Positions 18,268-29,109 of a DNA stretch of 64,000 nt are shown here, piece by piece (position 1 is the first letter of the stretch; every line of letters begins with the position of its first letter). The position numbers and the translations under genes were made by a program. Where the stretch lies: NCBI GenBank assembly GCA_017302835.1, contig JAFLCC010000004.1, forward strand, positions 186,001-250,000. Reading direction: 5' to 3'. The stretch comes from Deltaproteobacteria bacterium (GTDB lineage: Bacteria > Bdellovibrionota > Bdellovibrionia > Bdellovibrionales > Bdellovibrionaceae). The notes below the pieces were generated by a model. The model was not told the origin of the DNA and made no database searches. It saw only the letters and a list, made by a program, of their open reading frames with translations.

Positions 18268-18792
18268 TTAATACTCCATCACTTTCTTAACTTCACTAGC
18301 TCCAAGCCCCTTATAGAAAGTTTCTAATTTTTGCACATTATACCCAGCTTCATTTTCAGGAACGAAAATCGCAAATTTATGGGAAGTTAAATCGGGATCT
18401 ATCGTGGGTGGATCTATTCTTGGAATTCCACTATAATAAAACAAACCTGCCACTGAACACAAAGCTGCAAACAAAACAGTTAACTCAAACAAGATGGGAA
18501 TGAATGCAGGCAAAGAAAACAAAGGTTTTCCACCCACATTGATCGGCCAATCCGCAACCGAAGTGTACCAAGTTACAAAAAGACCTACTAATAAACCCGT
18601 GATCCCAGCACCAAAAGTCATGTAAGGAATGGGGGATCTTTTAATTCCACAAGCCTCTTCCATTCCATGAATAGGATAAGGGGAAATGGCATCAAATTTA
18701 GTCATGCCCATGTCTCGCGACTTTCTAGCAGCGGATAAAACCAAATTTTCCTCTTCAAAAATGGCCGCAATTCCAGATACTGTTTTTGCCAT
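18268..18792 (-). CDS. actD: Alternative complex III membrane subunit ActD (DUF3341)
   Basis: A 174-residue protein with the DUF3341 pattern. The N-terminal soluble part (AAIFEEENLVLSAARKSRD, then FDAISPYPIHGMEEA) is followed by two membrane helices at about 58-78 and 95-120, with the signature GGKPLFSLPAFIPILFE. A short periplasmic or cytoplasmic tail ends the protein. ActD is a structural membrane subunit of alternative complex III. Its start overlaps the actC stop by one base. Confidence 0.92.
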   Translation of the reverse strand: MAKTVSGIAAIFEEENLVLSAARKSRDMGMTKFDAISPYPIHGMEEACGIKRSPIPYMTFGAGITGLLVGLFVTWYTSVADWPINVGGKPLFSLPAFIPILFELTVLFAALCSVAGLFYYSGIPRIDPPTIDPDLTSHKFAIFVPENEAGYNVQKLETFYKGLGASEVKKVMEY

Positions 18793-20168
18793 TAGTGACC
18801 TCCTTTTTGATCATCTCGACCCACATTTAACATGGGCTTGATCTCTGCGATGGAAATAGCTGGGAATAATCGTAAATAGAGTAAAAATAAAGTTAAGAAC
18901 ATTCCAAAACTTCCGACCAAAACTCCGGCATCCCAAATACTCCAAGCATAGTTTCCCCAATTAGATGGCAGGAAATCATTGTGAAGCGAAGTGATCGTGA
19001 TCACAAAACGTTCAAACCACATTCCAATATTAACGAAAATACTGATAACAAACATCACGGGAATACTTCGTCGCGCCCACTTCATCCAAAAAATTTGCGG
19101 AATAACCACATTACAACAAACCATAATCCAGTAGGACCAAGCATAATCACCTGAAGTTCCAGGCAAGCCGGCTCGGTTCATAAAAACATAGCGTTCATAG
19201 GGATTTCCAGAATACCAGGCGATAAAAAATTCTGTCGCATAGGCATAGCCCACCATTAACCCCGTAGACATGATTATTTTATTCATGACTTCCATATGAT
19301 CAATGGTGATGTAATCTTTAAACTGAGGGAATCCAATTCGTACCAAAGTCATTAAAGTTACCACCATGGCAAATCCAGAAAAAATCGCACCCGCTACAAA
19401 GTAAGGAGGAAAAATAGTAGTATGCCATCCAGGTAAACCAGCGACAGCAAAGTCAAAAGAAACGATCGTGTGAACTGATAACACCAAGGGTGTCGACAAG
19501 CCTGCTAAAATTAAATAGAGCATTTCATAGTGACTCCAATTTCTAGCTGTTCCTCTCCACCCAAGGGACAAAATCCCATAAATCAATTTTCTGGCTTTAT
19601 TCTTTGCTCTGTCTTTGATGGTTGCAAAGTCGGGAACTAACCCCACATACCAAAAGATAATTGAAACAGTGGCATAAGTAGATACTGCAAAAACATCCCA
19701 AAGCAAGGGCGATCTGAAATTCACCCACAAAGGACCACGTTGATTAGGATAAGGAAATAACCAAAAATCAAGCCAAGGCCTTCCGGTATGAAGCAAGGGA
19801 AATAGACCTGCTGTCATCACCGCAAAAACCGTCATCGCCTCGGCAGTTCTGGCTACTGAAGTTCTCCACTTTTGGCGAAATAGAAACAAGATAGCTGATA
19901 TCAAAGTTCCCGCGTGGCCAATACCGATCCAGAAAACGAAGGTGATAATCATCGTTCCCCACGCATTAGGATGATTGACCCCCAAAAGTCCCATCCCATT
20001 TGCCATCACAAAACCCAAAACAAAAAGATAACAAATCAATAAACTTTTAGCACTTAGGAACAAAGCCACCCAACCTTTTCCTGGAAGCTTCTCAACAGGT
20101 GCACAAATATCATCGGTGATATCTTTGAGATTTTTATTTCCTAAAATCAGCTGATTTCTTTTAATCAT
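18792..20168 (-). CDS. actC: Alternative complex III membrane subunit ActC (NrfD-like)
   Basis: A 458-residue NrfD/PsrC-type protein with about ten membrane helices. Family features include [15 protein letters not shown], the [11 protein letters not shown] loop, [14 protein letters not shown] and [14 protein letters not shown]. ActC binds quinol next to the iron-sulfur part of ActB and is thought to couple its oxidation to charge movement. The start overlaps the end of actB by four bases (ATGA). Confidence 0.93.
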   Translation of the reverse strand: MIKRNQLILGNKNLKDITDDICAPVEKLPGKGWVALFLSAKSLLICYLFVLGFVMANGMGLLGVNHPNAWGTMIITFVFWIGIGHAGTLISAILFLFRQKWRTSVARTAEAMTVFAVMTAGLFPLLHTGRPWLDFWLFPYPNQRGPLWVNFRSPLLWDVFAVSTYATVSIIFWYVGLVPDFATIKDRAKNKARKLIYGILSLGWRGTARNWSHYEMLYLILAGLSTPLVLSVHTIVSFDFAVAGLPGWHTTIFPPYFVAGAIFSGFAMVVTLMTLVRIGFPQFKDYITIDHMEVMNKIIMSTGLMVGYAYATEFFIAWYSGNPYERYVFMNRAGLPGTSGDYAWSYWIMVCCNVVIPQIFWMKWARRSIPVMFVISIFVNIGMWFERFVITITSLHNDFLPSNWGNYAWSIWDAGVLVGSFGMFLTLFLLYLRLFPAISIAEIKPMLNVGRDDQKGGH

Positions 20169-23100
20169 ACATGTCCACCTTTATCACTTTCAGGCTTAGT
20201 TTTATTTAATACTTTTGCATCCTTGCCATTGTTTCGAATTTTAGCCATGTACCTCACCGATGGAGCCGCATGCCACTCCTCAAGAAGAGCGTAGGACCGA
20301 TCATTCTTAAACAGTTTTGAAACCTGAGATTCCGGATTATTCATATCTCCAAAAACAATGGCCTTCGTAGGACAAGAAGTTTGGCAAGCTGTTTTAATCT
20401 CACCATCTTTCAAAACTCTTTTTTCTAATTTAGCTTTATTCTTACCCTCTTTAATTCGTTGTACGCAGAAGGTACATTTTTCCATAACCCCTCGCACGCG
20501 AACCGTGACATCAGGATTGAGAGCCAAATGAAGGGGCTTCTCGATTTTTTTAGTCCATGCAAACCAATTAAATCTTCGAACCTTGTAGGGACAGTTGTTG
20601 GAACAATATCTAGTTCCCACACAGCGGTTATAAACCATTTCATTTAAACCCTCTGAAGAGTGAACCGTTGCCAACACGGGGCAAACAGTTTCACAAGGGG
20701 CATTATCACAGTGCTGACACATGACTGGCTGGAACACCACCTCAGCATTTTCAGGAGTGCCTGTAAAATACCGATCGATACGGATCCAGTGCATTTCACG
20801 ACCTTCAATCACGTATTTTTTTCCAACAACAGGAATATTATTTTCCGACTGACAAGCCACCATGCAGGCTGAGCAGCCTGTACAAGAATTCAAATCTATT
20901 GCCATTCCCCACTTGTGTCCATTGTACTGATGCCCTGACCAAATGGACCAAATGGGGTGTTTATGAATTAAATGAGACTTTTTTTCTTGATATTCTTTAA
21001 GCGTCGCCTCGACAACTATCTGTCGGCCTTCCATAGAATGATGGGTTTGAGTTTGCGCAAGAACATACTTTTTATTCGTTACTTTCGCTTCAACTCTAGA
21101 GCCTGTTAATAAAATAGCATTCTTTTCAAATTTTGCTAATTGATAAGTATTTTTTCCAACATGATTAGTGACTTCTCCACCATGAGTTCGTCCATAACCT
21201 ATGGCCACAGCAAGCACCTCATCGTGAAGTCCTGGTTGAATATGAAGTGGCAACTCCATCTTTTCACCTTGAACATTTAATTCCAGGATTTGACCTTCTT
21301 TGGCATTTAATTTTATGGCTGTCGCAAGGGACACCGACACATAGTTATCCCATACAATTTTAGTGATGGGATCCGGGAGCTCATGCAACCAAGAAATGTT
21401 GGAATTCAACCCATCCCCAATCTGAACTGTTGGGTAAAAAACCATTTCATAAGAAGCAGAGCTTGATTCAACCGAAGATGCCTGCAGACTTGATTTTTGA
21501 ACTAAAGACAAAGCCTCTAATTCAAAACTTCTGGAAGAGCTTTTTCCTTCAATCTCTCCAAGGCTCCCCTTTTGAAGTGCTTCTTCCCAGAATCCTTGAA
21601 AAGTTTTTCCCTTGCCCAAAACAGGATAGAGCTCGGTCTTCCAAAAATTTCTTAAATAATCATAGAACGTTTCAAATTCTTGAATTCTCTTTGGCCCTTG
21701 CTTGGCTTGAAAGGCCCAGTTCATTAAGGTTAATTGAAAGGACTGAGTGTCATACATAGGGCGAAGAGTGGGTTGCTGAATCGAATACAATCCACTCACC
21801 GCCTCAAAATCTCCCCAGGTTTCCAAGGCATGGTTTTCCGGCAGAACGATTTGGGAATGCTGAGCCATCTCATCCATTTTATCGCCGATATAAACCACTA
21901 ATCCCACATTTTTCAGCGCCGATATAAATTCAGACTTTTCAGACAAAGCAAACGCGGGGTTAGATCGATGAATAATCATCGTTTTTACTTTTTTAGCTTT
22001 CATCTCTTGGATCAAATCCAACATTTCTGTGTAGGAAGACTGGGTCGTCAAAACAGCAGGTTTAGATAAAATAGTTTTTCCCTCATTTTCCAATAGGGAA
22101 TTTAAAAAATTAACAGCTACTTGCAATTCCAAGGATTGCCTGGAGTGGGCTGAAATTCCTCCGGCAACAACTAAACTTTCACCCTTGTTATCCCAAAGAT
22201 CCTTAGCAATCTCTTTAATTAACGCTGGCTCTACAGCCAATCCCTGGGTCAGAGAACCCGAAGAAGAACCCTCAGAGGAACTAAATTGAGAAATCCAATT
22301 CTTAACCTTTGCATTTCCTGCAGCATTTCCTGCATAGAATGACTTTTCTTGAACCACGAGGATTTCATGAATCAACGCCACCACTACCTGCAGCTGCTGG
22401 GACGGCTTGATGCGAATACGGATATCACTGTTGGCTCCTGTTAGTGAATAATTGGAATCAAAAGTGACCAATCTGGACATTTTAGCAAGGTCTTTTCTTG
22501 TTTTAGAAAATTGCTTTGTAAATACAGTTGGCATCAACCAAGTCCCAAGGAAATCGGCGTCCACAGACACTATCATTTTTGCCTTATCAAAACGATAAAA
22601 GGGAACAAGCGAAGACTTATAACACTTCGCTTGGCCAAGCTTTATATCCTCATAACTTAAGGGTTCCCAAGATACATGCTTTACCTTGAAAGCTTCAGAA
22701 AAATCCTTTATGAGAGCTTTTGTTGAAGGTGAGGCTTCGTTCCCAGTTAGCAAAACCACTTCACCTTTTTTTAATTCAGAGACAATAGCCTTATCTGCGT
22801 CTTCCCACTTTATCGAAATGGTGTCCTTATTTGTTCTACTCTCATTAAATAAATTCTTTTTAGGCGAAGTTAATCTATCTGGATCATACAAGGACAAAAT
22901 ACTTGCCTGAGCCCGAACAGAAGTCCCACCTTCATTCAGAGGATAAGAACTCAAACCCTCTAATTTTATAGGACGCCCTTCTCTGGTTTTAACTAAAACC
23001 CCCAATACTTCCTGACCATCGTAATAGGCAGAGGTATAGTAATTGGGAACACCCAGGGTTATTTCTTCAGGTTGTTTGCTATAAGGAATAATCTTTTGCA

Positions 23101-23347
23101 CGGGCCGTCGCACGCAACTTGCAGCACTTAATGCCAATGAGGCGCCCATGAGTTTCAAAAATTCACGACGTGCCCAGGGCTCTTCTTTATCTTCTCGCAA
23201 GGGTGAGGATAAAAATTCTGTCTCTGCTAACTTTTTCATTTCAGGATCTTGATAATAATTTTCTAAACTGAGCCAATAATTATTATCGGTCTCAATCACA
23301 GGCTTCTTAGAATTTTTCGCAGTTTCTTCAATATGATTTTCAGACAT
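20165..23347 (-). CDS. actB: Alternative complex III iron-sulfur subunit ActB
   Basis: A 1060-residue periplasmic protein with a twin-arginine signal ([16 protein letters not shown], near residues 60-76). The long N-terminal part has the molybdopterin-oxidoreductase fold. As in known ActB, it probably lacks a metal cofactor. The C-terminal part is a four-cluster ferredoxin domain with cysteine groups [35 protein letters not shown] and CTFCVQRI followed by CQTSCP. It carries electrons from the quinol site in ActC to the hemes of ActA and ActE. Full length for the family. Confidence 0.95.
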   Translation of the reverse strand: MSENHIEETAKNSKKPVIETDNNYWLSLENYYQDPEMKKLAETEFLSSPLREDKEEPWARREFLKLMGASLALSAASCVRRPVQKIIPYSKQPEEITLGVPNYYTSAYYDGQEVLGVLVKTREGRPIKLEGLSSYPLNEGGTSVRAQASILSLYDPDRLTSPKKNLFNESRTNKDTISIKWEDADKAIVSELKKGEVVLLTGNEASPSTKALIKDFSEAFKVKHVSWEPLSYEDIKLGQAKCYKSSLVPFYRFDKAKMIVSVDADFLGTWLMPTVFTKQFSKTRKDLAKMSRLVTFDSNYSLTGANSDIRIRIKPSQQLQVVVALIHEILVVQEKSFYAGNAAGNAKVKNWISQFSSSEGSSSGSLTQGLAVEPALIKEIAKDLWDNKGESLVVAGGISAHSRQSLELQVAVNFLNSLLENEGKTILSKPAVLTTQSSYTEMLDLIQEMKAKKVKTMIIHRSNPAFALSEKSEFISALKNVGLVVYIGDKMDEMAQHSQIVLPENHALETWGDFEAVSGLYSIQQPTLRPMYDTQSFQLTLMNWAFQAKQGPKRIQEFETFYDYLRNFWKTELYPVLGKGKTFQGFWEEALQKGSLGEIEGKSSSRSFELEALSLVQKSSLQASSVESSSASYEMVFYPTVQIGDGLNSNISWLHELPDPITKIVWDNYVSVSLATAIKLNAKEGQILELNVQGEKMELPLHIQPGLHDEVLAVAIGYGRTHGGEVTNHVGKNTYQLAKFEKNAILLTGSRVEAKVTNKKYVLAQTQTHHSMEGRQIVVEATLKEYQEKKSHLIHKHPIWSIWSGHQYNGHKWGMAIDLNSCTGCSACMVACQSENNIPVVGKKYVIEGREMHWIRIDRYFTGTPENAEVVFQPVMCQHCDNAPCETVCPVLATVHSSEGLNEMVYNRCVGTRYCSNNCPYKVRRFNWFAWTKKIEKPLHLALNPDVTVRVRGVMEKCTFCVQRIKEGKNKAKLEKRVLKDGEIKTACQTSCPTKAIVFGDMNNPESQVSKLFKNDRSYALLEEWHAAPSVRYMAKIRNNGKDAKVLNKTKPESDKGGHV

Positions 23348-23368
23348 AATCTTATTTCCTTAATCTTC

Positions 23369-23932
23369 TTAATGATGGCAAGTGGTACAATTAAGTGAGG
23401 CTTTATTCTCTGGCTGGCGATGACAATTCACACACCAACCCATTGACAGATCAGCATGCTGAGCCACACGACTCATGGTTTCGATAGGTCCATGGCAGGT
23501 TTGACAGTTCACACCCTTGCTTAAGTGTGCCGAGTGATTAAACTGAACATGATCGGGAAGCATGTGAACTTTCACCCACTCGATGGATTTTCCATTATCA
23601 TAGGCATCACGCAATTTTTGAATAAAAGGAGAATCTGTCTTCACCTGTAAATGACAATTCATGCAGGTCTGCAAACTAGGAATATTGGCGTGCTTAGAAC
23701 GCTCGACTTGATTGTGACAATATTGACATTGCATGCCATGTTTTCCCACATGAAGTTCATGGGAAAAAGGGATGGGCTGCTCTGGGGAATACCCTTTATT
23801 GTATCCAAGACTTGGCTGGAACTTACAACCTGATAAGGTCAAAATAAAGATCACAGAAGTACAAATAAAAAGAATCAAAGGTTTCTTCCAACCCTTGATG
23901 GCTCTAGGAAATACAGCTTTTTTTGAAAACAT
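23369..23932 (-). CDS. actA: Alternative complex III pentaheme cytochrome c, ActA
   Basis: A 187-residue protein with an N-terminal membrane anchor at about 17-35 that ends in a lipobox-like LSGC. Five heme c motifs follow: CQYCH, CMNCH, CQTCH, CVNCH and CTTCH. This is the pentaheme count expected for ActA. It begins the actABCDEF operon, so the promoter should lie in the 23933-24120 region. Heme attachment needs the System II proteins encoded at 29883-32908. Confidence 0.93.
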   Translation of the reverse strand: MFSKKAVFPRAIKGWKKPLILFICTSVIFILTLSGCKFQPSLGYNKGYSPEQPIPFSHELHVGKHGMQCQYCHNQVERSKHANIPSLQTCMNCHLQVKTDSPFIQKLRDAYDNGKSIEWVKVHMLPDHVQFNHSAHLSKGVNCQTCHGPIETMSRVAQHADLSMGWCVNCHRQPENKASLNCTTCHH

Positions 23933-24518
23933 GAAAAACCCTATAACTTTGTTAATAGTTTAAGTACAGTTTTAAGATCAACTTCGGTTTTAGTTTGAGA
24001 CCTGCGACCAAGGTTAAATCAAAATTTTTATTATCGTTTAATTTAAAATCCGAAACTTAAAAATTTGCAAGATTCTTTTTACAAACCAACTAAAAATAAG
24101 TCCTTGCTTCCTAACTGCCCATAGAGCGAGCAGTTATTCTGAAGCCAAGAAAAATATTTCCTTAAAAAAGAAATATTTTTTTCTATTTATAAAAATGAAT
24201 TCACCTCAGAGAGGCGATTAAATTGGCTTTAAGAAAGTCAGTTTATCTCAGATTTACCTCTGACAAGCGTCTCATCTTTTAGCGATCTCATAATGAGCCA
24301 AGCCCTTGGTCTCAAGTTCCTCCCAAAGATACTGGGTAATTTGTGATGAAAATCTCAAAAAGGGATCCTATTATTGATACGAAAACTTCAAAGGTTTGAA
24401 AAATTTGTACTCACCAATTATACTAAGAAAATCTTTTTATGCTGTAACTTTTATGGAAACATTTTGATTAAGTTTTTGTTTACTATCGCCGACAGATCTA
24501 TTGACAGGAGAAATAAGC
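23933..24518. other. Long divergent intergenic region
   Basis: 586 bases separate actA (minus strand) from the lipoprotein gene at 24519. The right half holds the first copy of a duplicated leader (24124-24348). The left part is AT-rich and should contain the actA promoter, but no confident sigma-70 boxes could be picked. Short plus-strand reading frames here have no coding look. Confidence 0.5.
24124..24348 (+). repeat. Duplicated leader, copy 1 (detached)
   Basis: Aligns without gaps to 26910-27134 at an offset of exactly 2786. The first 209 bases differ at eight positions (about 96% identity); the last 16 are more diverged but keep the ATG in register. It contains a perfect 11-base-pair AT-only hairpin (24150-24180) followed by Ts. 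In this copy the aligned ATG at 24346 opens only a 17-codon frame, so the gene start that belonged to it has decayed or been replaced. The next real gene starts 170 bases further on. Confidence 0.85.
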
Positions 24519-26855
24519 ATGAATCCACGAGTTGTCCTTATTGGAAAAATATTTTTAGCCTTTTTATTTATGTTATTTTTACCTTTGGGGTTTCAGAACT
24601 GCTCCTCCTCCTTTACTACCTCCCAGCAGGATCCATCACCTATTCCTGTTCCGGGACCTACAGCGAGTCCCACCGCTCAAAATGAAGTTGCTGCCCCACC
24701 AAAGACATTTAATATTAACGAAACTGTTCTTAAACTCAAATCTCAGCCGGATTTGGCTACGAATACTTCTGACGCTTTCTTTGAACTTACCGTGAGTGAA
24801 GAAAGGCAAGAAATTGTGAATGAGTTATTGTATAAACTTGATGATGGTAAATGGTCCTCAACAACAGAATCTTTACAATTAAATGACCTTCCCCATGGTA
24901 ATCATCAAGTTCAATTTAAAGCAATTTCCAAAAGTGGCACCGAATCTTCGGTTCTCATTTATCAATGGATGGTAGACTTAAAGAAGCCAAAAATTGCGTT
25001 TAGTTTGACACCGCAATCTATCGCTGGTCGTAACAAAGTAAAATTTCTTTACGTCATTCAAGAGGAACTAAGCGGCATTCATCAAGTGTCTTGTCTACTT
25101 AATGAAACTGCCCTGCCTAATTGTGGTCAGGATGGCGAGATTATTTTGTCTGGTTTGAGTCCTGGGGTACAGACTTTTAAGGTCAATGTTTCTGACAAAG
25201 CCGGTAATACGTCGGACCTGGCTCAGTTTTCATTCACAGTAAATCTGCAAGCACCTTGGATAGAACTCACACAGCATCCCGAAGGATTTTCAAATGCTGC
25301 GAATGCTATTTTTAGTTTTAGCTCGACCTCTATAGGCAATGCTATAACTTCCTTTGAGTGCAAGTTAGATTCCGCCGAATTTCAAACTTGCGTAAGTCCG
25401 GTCAGCATCAATATTCCTTCACAGGGCAGCCATCTCTTCTCTGTAAGAGGTGTTACCGATGATGGTTTCGCTTCTGAACCGCTAAACTACCAGTGGATTT
25501 TTGATGCAACTGCCCCTACCCTTGTCATTGATACCAAAGACTCATTGCTTCAGCAGCTGAGTTTTCAATTTAATGGATCAGATGTAAATGGAAGTGGGAT
25601 CAAAAGCTATGAATGTGGATCAGCTTCAGAGGGCCCATTTTCTCCCTGCACCAGTCCCTTTGATGGGACTACATTATTTTCTAACCTTCACCCAGGTGAA
25701 AATAGATTTTTTGTAAAAGCAATAGATAATGCAGGAAATGTTTCAGAAAAAGTAAGCCACCCATTCTTTCTTCAGGAAAAAAATATTCCTTTCATTACCT
25801 TAAATCTTTCGGGAGGAGCAGCGCTTTCTAGCAATGTAATACCTCTCAATGCAAATAAGAAACTGCTCAGGTCTTACTCTAAAATGGGAATGGGTCTTTC
25901 AAGTTCCATTTTGATTAGTGAGGCTTTTGGAGCTCCATGGTATGGAGGATCATTCTTCGTTCCGGAAAACGAAAGCGGCATATTGAAAGGAATCAGATCG
26001 GAGGTTGAATATTCGAACTTCGATCAGGTGAAGGTTTTTTCTATTGCAAACAAGAGTAAATGCGATACACACACTAACAAGCTGGATGCTTCAGGAATGA
26101 TTCAAAAAGCAGGCCTCAGAGGAACCTACATTGGCAACCTTGGGACTATAGACTCCCATACTGGCGTTGGTCAAGACTTTGCTGTGATAGAACCGAAAAA
26201 ACCCACCATTGTGGAAAATGTTCTCAATTTTCTTCAGGGTAAAGAAGCAAATCAGCATTTTAATCCATCTGACGATTCTACTTTTTCTTCAATTTGGAAT
26301 ATTCCTAGCACACCATCGATTATTGGCTCTTCTGAAAGCGTGTTTAGAACAATAGTCTACAATTCCCTCAATCATAATGCAGGTCCAATTGGGCTCCATA
26401 TGGGCGGGTTTGACTATCATGATGGAACTCGAAGTACTGGTGATGGAAGAGATTTCGTGGCCGGGGTCTTGTTGGGAAAAATCATTAAGTCAGCACTAAA
26501 AATGGGTCCTGCTTTTATAAGTGTCACAACAGATGGAGGGAATATCAGCAAAGAAGATGAACGAGGCGGAACACCATGGATAGCAGATAACTGCAATAAC
26601 TCAACCCAACTTTTTTTCATTGTCGATCCATCCAAATCGTATTCTTACAAAAATTATTTTATTGGTGCATTCGATGAAAACCAAACTGTTGACGATAGTT
26701 CCATTGCTGCAAATTCAACTGAAAAGGCAGCTGCCATAGTTGTATGTAATTATATGAAGTTCAATGGAAATAAAGATTGTTCTTCTGTAATTGGCAATAC
26801 ATTAACCAAGGAAGAAATTGTTCAAAGTACGATTTTAGAAGCTATATTTAAATAA
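24519..26855 (+). CDS. Large lipoprotein with Ig-like repeats and a DUF1501-like C-terminal region
   Basis: A 778-residue protein. The start at 24519 has AGGAG eight bases upstream and gives a lipoprotein signal ending GFQNC (Cys28). Residues 50-425 hold about four Ig-like beta domains with Cys pairs and repeated IYQWMVD / NYQWIFD and DKAGNTSD / DNAGNVSE motifs, as in bacterial surface proteins. The C-terminal 350 residues look enzymatic: HMGGFDYHDGTRSTGDGRDF followed by FISVTTDGG resembles the DUF1501 (alkaline-phosphatase-superfamily-like) core. Probably an outer-membrane-anchored protein acting outside the cell. The DUF1501 link is tentative. Confidence 0.65.
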   Translation: MNPRVVLIGKIFLAFLFMLFLPLGFQNCSSSFTTSQQDPSPIPVPGPTASPTAQNEVAAPPKTFNINETVLKLKSQPDLATNTSDAFFELTVSEERQEIVNELLYKLDDGKWSSTTESLQLNDLPHGNHQVQFKAISKSGTESSVLIYQWMVDLKKPKIAFSLTPQSIAGRNKVKFLYVIQEELSGIHQVSCLLNETALPNCGQDGEIILSGLSPGVQTFKVNVSDKAGNTSDLAQFSFTVNLQAPWIELTQHPEGFSNAANAIFSFSSTSIGNAITSFECKLDSAEFQTCVSPVSINIPSQGSHLFSVRGVTDDGFASEPLNYQWIFDATAPTLVIDTKDSLLQQLSFQFNGSDVNGSGIKSYECGSASEGPFSPCTSPFDGTTLFSNLHPGENRFFVKAIDNAGNVSEKVSHPFFLQEKNIPFITLNLSGGAALSSNVIPLNANKKLLRSYSKMGMGLSSSILISEAFGAPWYGGSFFVPENESGILKGIRSEVEYSNFDQVKVFSIANKSKCDTHTNKLDASGMIQKAGLRGTYIGNLGTIDSHTGVGQDFAVIEPKKPTIVENVLNFLQGKEANQHFNPSDDSTFSSIWNIPSTPSIIGSSESVFRTIVYNSLNHNAGPIGLHMGGFDYHDGTRSTGDGRDFVAGVLLGKIIKSALKMGPAFISVTTDGGNISKEDERGGTPWIADNCNNSTQLFFIVDPSKSYSYKNYFIGAFDENQTVDDSSIAANSTEKAAAIVVCNYMKFNGNKDCSSVIGNTLTKEEIVQSTILEAIFK

Positions 26856-26909
26856 AACATAGCTAATCAACTTAAACAAAAGAGCCTCTTAAACAATTAA
26901 TCACCTTCG

Positions 26910-27134
26910 GAGCGAGCAGTTATTCTGAAACCAAGAAAAATATTTCCTTAAAAAAGAAATATTTTTTTCTATTTATAAAAATGAATTTACCTCAGAGAGA
27001 CGATTAAATTGGCTTTAAGAAAGTCAATTTATCTCAGATTTATCTCTGACAAGCGTCTCATCTTTTAGCGATCTCATAATGAGCCAAGCCCTTGGTCTAA
27101 AGGTCCTTCCAAAGATACCGATTTTAGTGAGATG
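26910..27134 (+). repeat. Duplicated leader, copy 2 (attached to a lipoprotein gene)
   Basis: Second copy of the leader at 24124-24348. Here it runs directly into the ATG of the lipoprotein gene at 27132, so it probably carries that gene's promoter or 5' untranslated region. The AT-only hairpin is conserved without change. Confidence 0.85.
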
Positions 27135-28916
27135 AAATTTAGTCTCGCCATCCTTACTGCTATTACTGCTTCTTTAAGTTTGAGTGGTTGCACGCCAAAT
27201 GAAGTCTCTTGGTCTTCTAATAATTACGACCAAATGAAGTACCTTTTTTCTGCAGAAAATAAAACTAGCTCCGAGAGTCTGTATCTATCTGGTAATAATT
27301 TTGAACTCAGCTATTTAAGTACTGATACTATCGGAATTGATACCAAATTGAAGTTGAATATTTTGGTGGAGGGATCTCAAACCTCTCCAACAACCAGCTT
27401 TCAAGTGAATGATATTTTCGAAAATTTAAATACAGAAATGGTCCTAAAAGCTTCAAGCAATAAACTGGTATTGCCATTTAAAATCAAATCGCAACTTCCC
27501 TATGCTGAATCATTTAAAATTAATATAACGCTCTCGGATGAAAACGATAGCATCCAGTTCTCACCGAGCCCTATAGAAATTAAAATAACGAACGATAATT
27601 ATCCCCAAACACCCGTGGTTTTTTCCCCTTCGAGTGGCTCTTATTTCCGCGATCATATTACCATCAAGGGATCTTGTTCAGGAAATAATGACATTAAGGT
27701 TTCAGCAAGCTTCTCGGCTGCAAATTTAGATAACCCAGCACTTTCTATTCAAGACTCTTTTACTTGCAGCAAAGAGGAATTTTTAATCCCCATGGACTTA
27801 ACTAGTTTGGCCGATGGTCTTGTCTATTTGAGTGTCTCTCAAGAAAGCTTTTATTCGAACAAAGCTCCGCCATTTTTCTTTACCTTACAAAAAGATACAC
27901 AAAACCCCTTTGATCTCTCCCTGATTATCAATAACAATTCAAAATATACCGGAAGTAACAAAGTGGACCTCGCCTTATCAGCAAAAAATGCAGATTATAT
28001 GTACCTCTCCAACGATCCTAGCTGCCTTGCCGGCGGCAGTTGGCAGGCCTATTCGACTTTTGTAACTCAGTGGGAAATTTTCTCTTCAACTGGGCCTATT
28101 CCGGCTTCAGGGACAAGTCTTTTCGTTTCAGTCAAATTTAAAGATAATGCTGGAAATGAATCAGCCTGCATCTCAAGCTCCATCAAATTTAATTTCTTGG
28201 CTCCATCCACACCCCTTCCAAGTAATTTTTACACCGATCAATTTTTGGCAGAAATATTTTCAGCGCCTCTTAATTTTAATGGGACAGCCACCTTTTTTGC
28301 CAGCGCAGAAGATTTATCATCAACGAATAAATTTACTATTTCTGTTTGGGTAAAACCGACTTCAGACAGTGGATTCTATACCCATATTTCCCATCTCTTC
28401 TGGGAGGGAAACCACGAAGGAAATGGTTTTGGCTATACCTTAGCAACCCCGCGCCAGGAAATGAGCTTATCTATTGGTAATGTTTGTTTACTTGGACAAG
28501 CCTTCCCTTGTTCTCCCCTACAAACAACTGACTACACCTACAAAACTGTCTTGGCATTTCATATGGGAGATGTTTTAAAATCAGAGAGCCCAGATGTGCT
28601 AAATGTAGTCGTCCCCTTTGATGTAAGTTTATCCCAACCCCAAATGATCACTGTAACCGTGGATCTGGATGCGACCCCTCCCAAAGCAGAGATTTATAAA
28701 GATGGCATATTCATGGGCTCCGACACCGGTGGGCTTGTTCGATTACAACGCAACAAATGGGACACTCCTCTCCGTTTTGGCAAATCGGGAAAATCAGATA
28801 GATATTTTAAGGGCGATATTTTTAGTACTTTGGTTTATTCCAAGGTCATGACCTCTTCGGACATCAAACAACTCTGCTGGGAGAAACAAGATCTTTACGG
28901 AAATGTTTGTAACTAG
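27132..28916 (+). CDS. Lipoprotein with C-terminal LamG/concanavalin-like domain
   Basis: A 594-residue protein with a lipoprotein signal (LSLSGC, Cys20). Residues 40-350 are beta-rich, with an Ig-like section that includes KDNAGNESACISS. Residues 385-590 look like a LamG_3/concanavalin-like jelly roll: FTISVWVKPTSDSGFYTH, then MITVTVDLDATPPKAEIYKDG, then YFKGDIFSTLVYSKVMT. Such domains bind glycans or other surfaces. It shares its leader sequence and the Ig-like motif with the lipoprotein upstream, which suggests related expression. The substrate is unknown. Confidence 0.7.
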   Translation: MKFSLAILTAITASLSLSGCTPNEVSWSSNNYDQMKYLFSAENKTSSESLYLSGNNFELSYLSTDTIGIDTKLKLNILVEGSQTSPTTSFQVNDIFENLNTEMVLKASSNKLVLPFKIKSQLPYAESFKINITLSDENDSIQFSPSPIEIKITNDNYPQTPVVFSPSSGSYFRDHITIKGSCSGNNDIKVSASFSAANLDNPALSIQDSFTCSKEEFLIPMDLTSLADGLVYLSVSQESFYSNKAPPFFFTLQKDTQNPFDLSLIINNNSKYTGSNKVDLALSAKNADYMYLSNDPSCLAGGSWQAYSTFVTQWEIFSSTGPIPASGTSLFVSVKFKDNAGNESACISSSIKFNFLAPSTPLPSNFYTDQFLAEIFSAPLNFNGTATFFASAEDLSSTNKFTISVWVKPTSDSGFYTHISHLFWEGNHEGNGFGYTLATPRQEMSLSIGNVCLLGQAFPCSPLQTTDYTYKTVLAFHMGDVLKSESPDVLNVVVPFDVSLSQPQMITVTVDLDATPPKAEIYKDGIFMGSDTGGLVRLQRNKWDTPLRFGKSGKSDRYFKGDIFSTLVYSKVMTSSDIKQLCWEKQDLYGNVCN

Positions 28917-29109
28917 TTCACGTCATCAATCTCCTAATTCCAAGTATTTTTTTCAGAGCATTTTTTACTGTCTAAACCTTAACAGCTGCAAAGATTCTGA
29001 AGTCTGGTAAACCCTTTCTACTTTAAGAAAAACAACAACCCACAACCTAAACACATTTATTTATTTTAATCACATTTATTTGTTACAGGTTGTCTAACGA
29101 AAGGACTTT

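Noticed and set aside
24374-24685. 103-residue plus-strand frame upstream of and overlapping the GFQNC lipoprotein
   Set aside because: Different frame from the well-supported lipoprotein gene at 24519, no Shine-Dalgarno sequence and no protein-like features.
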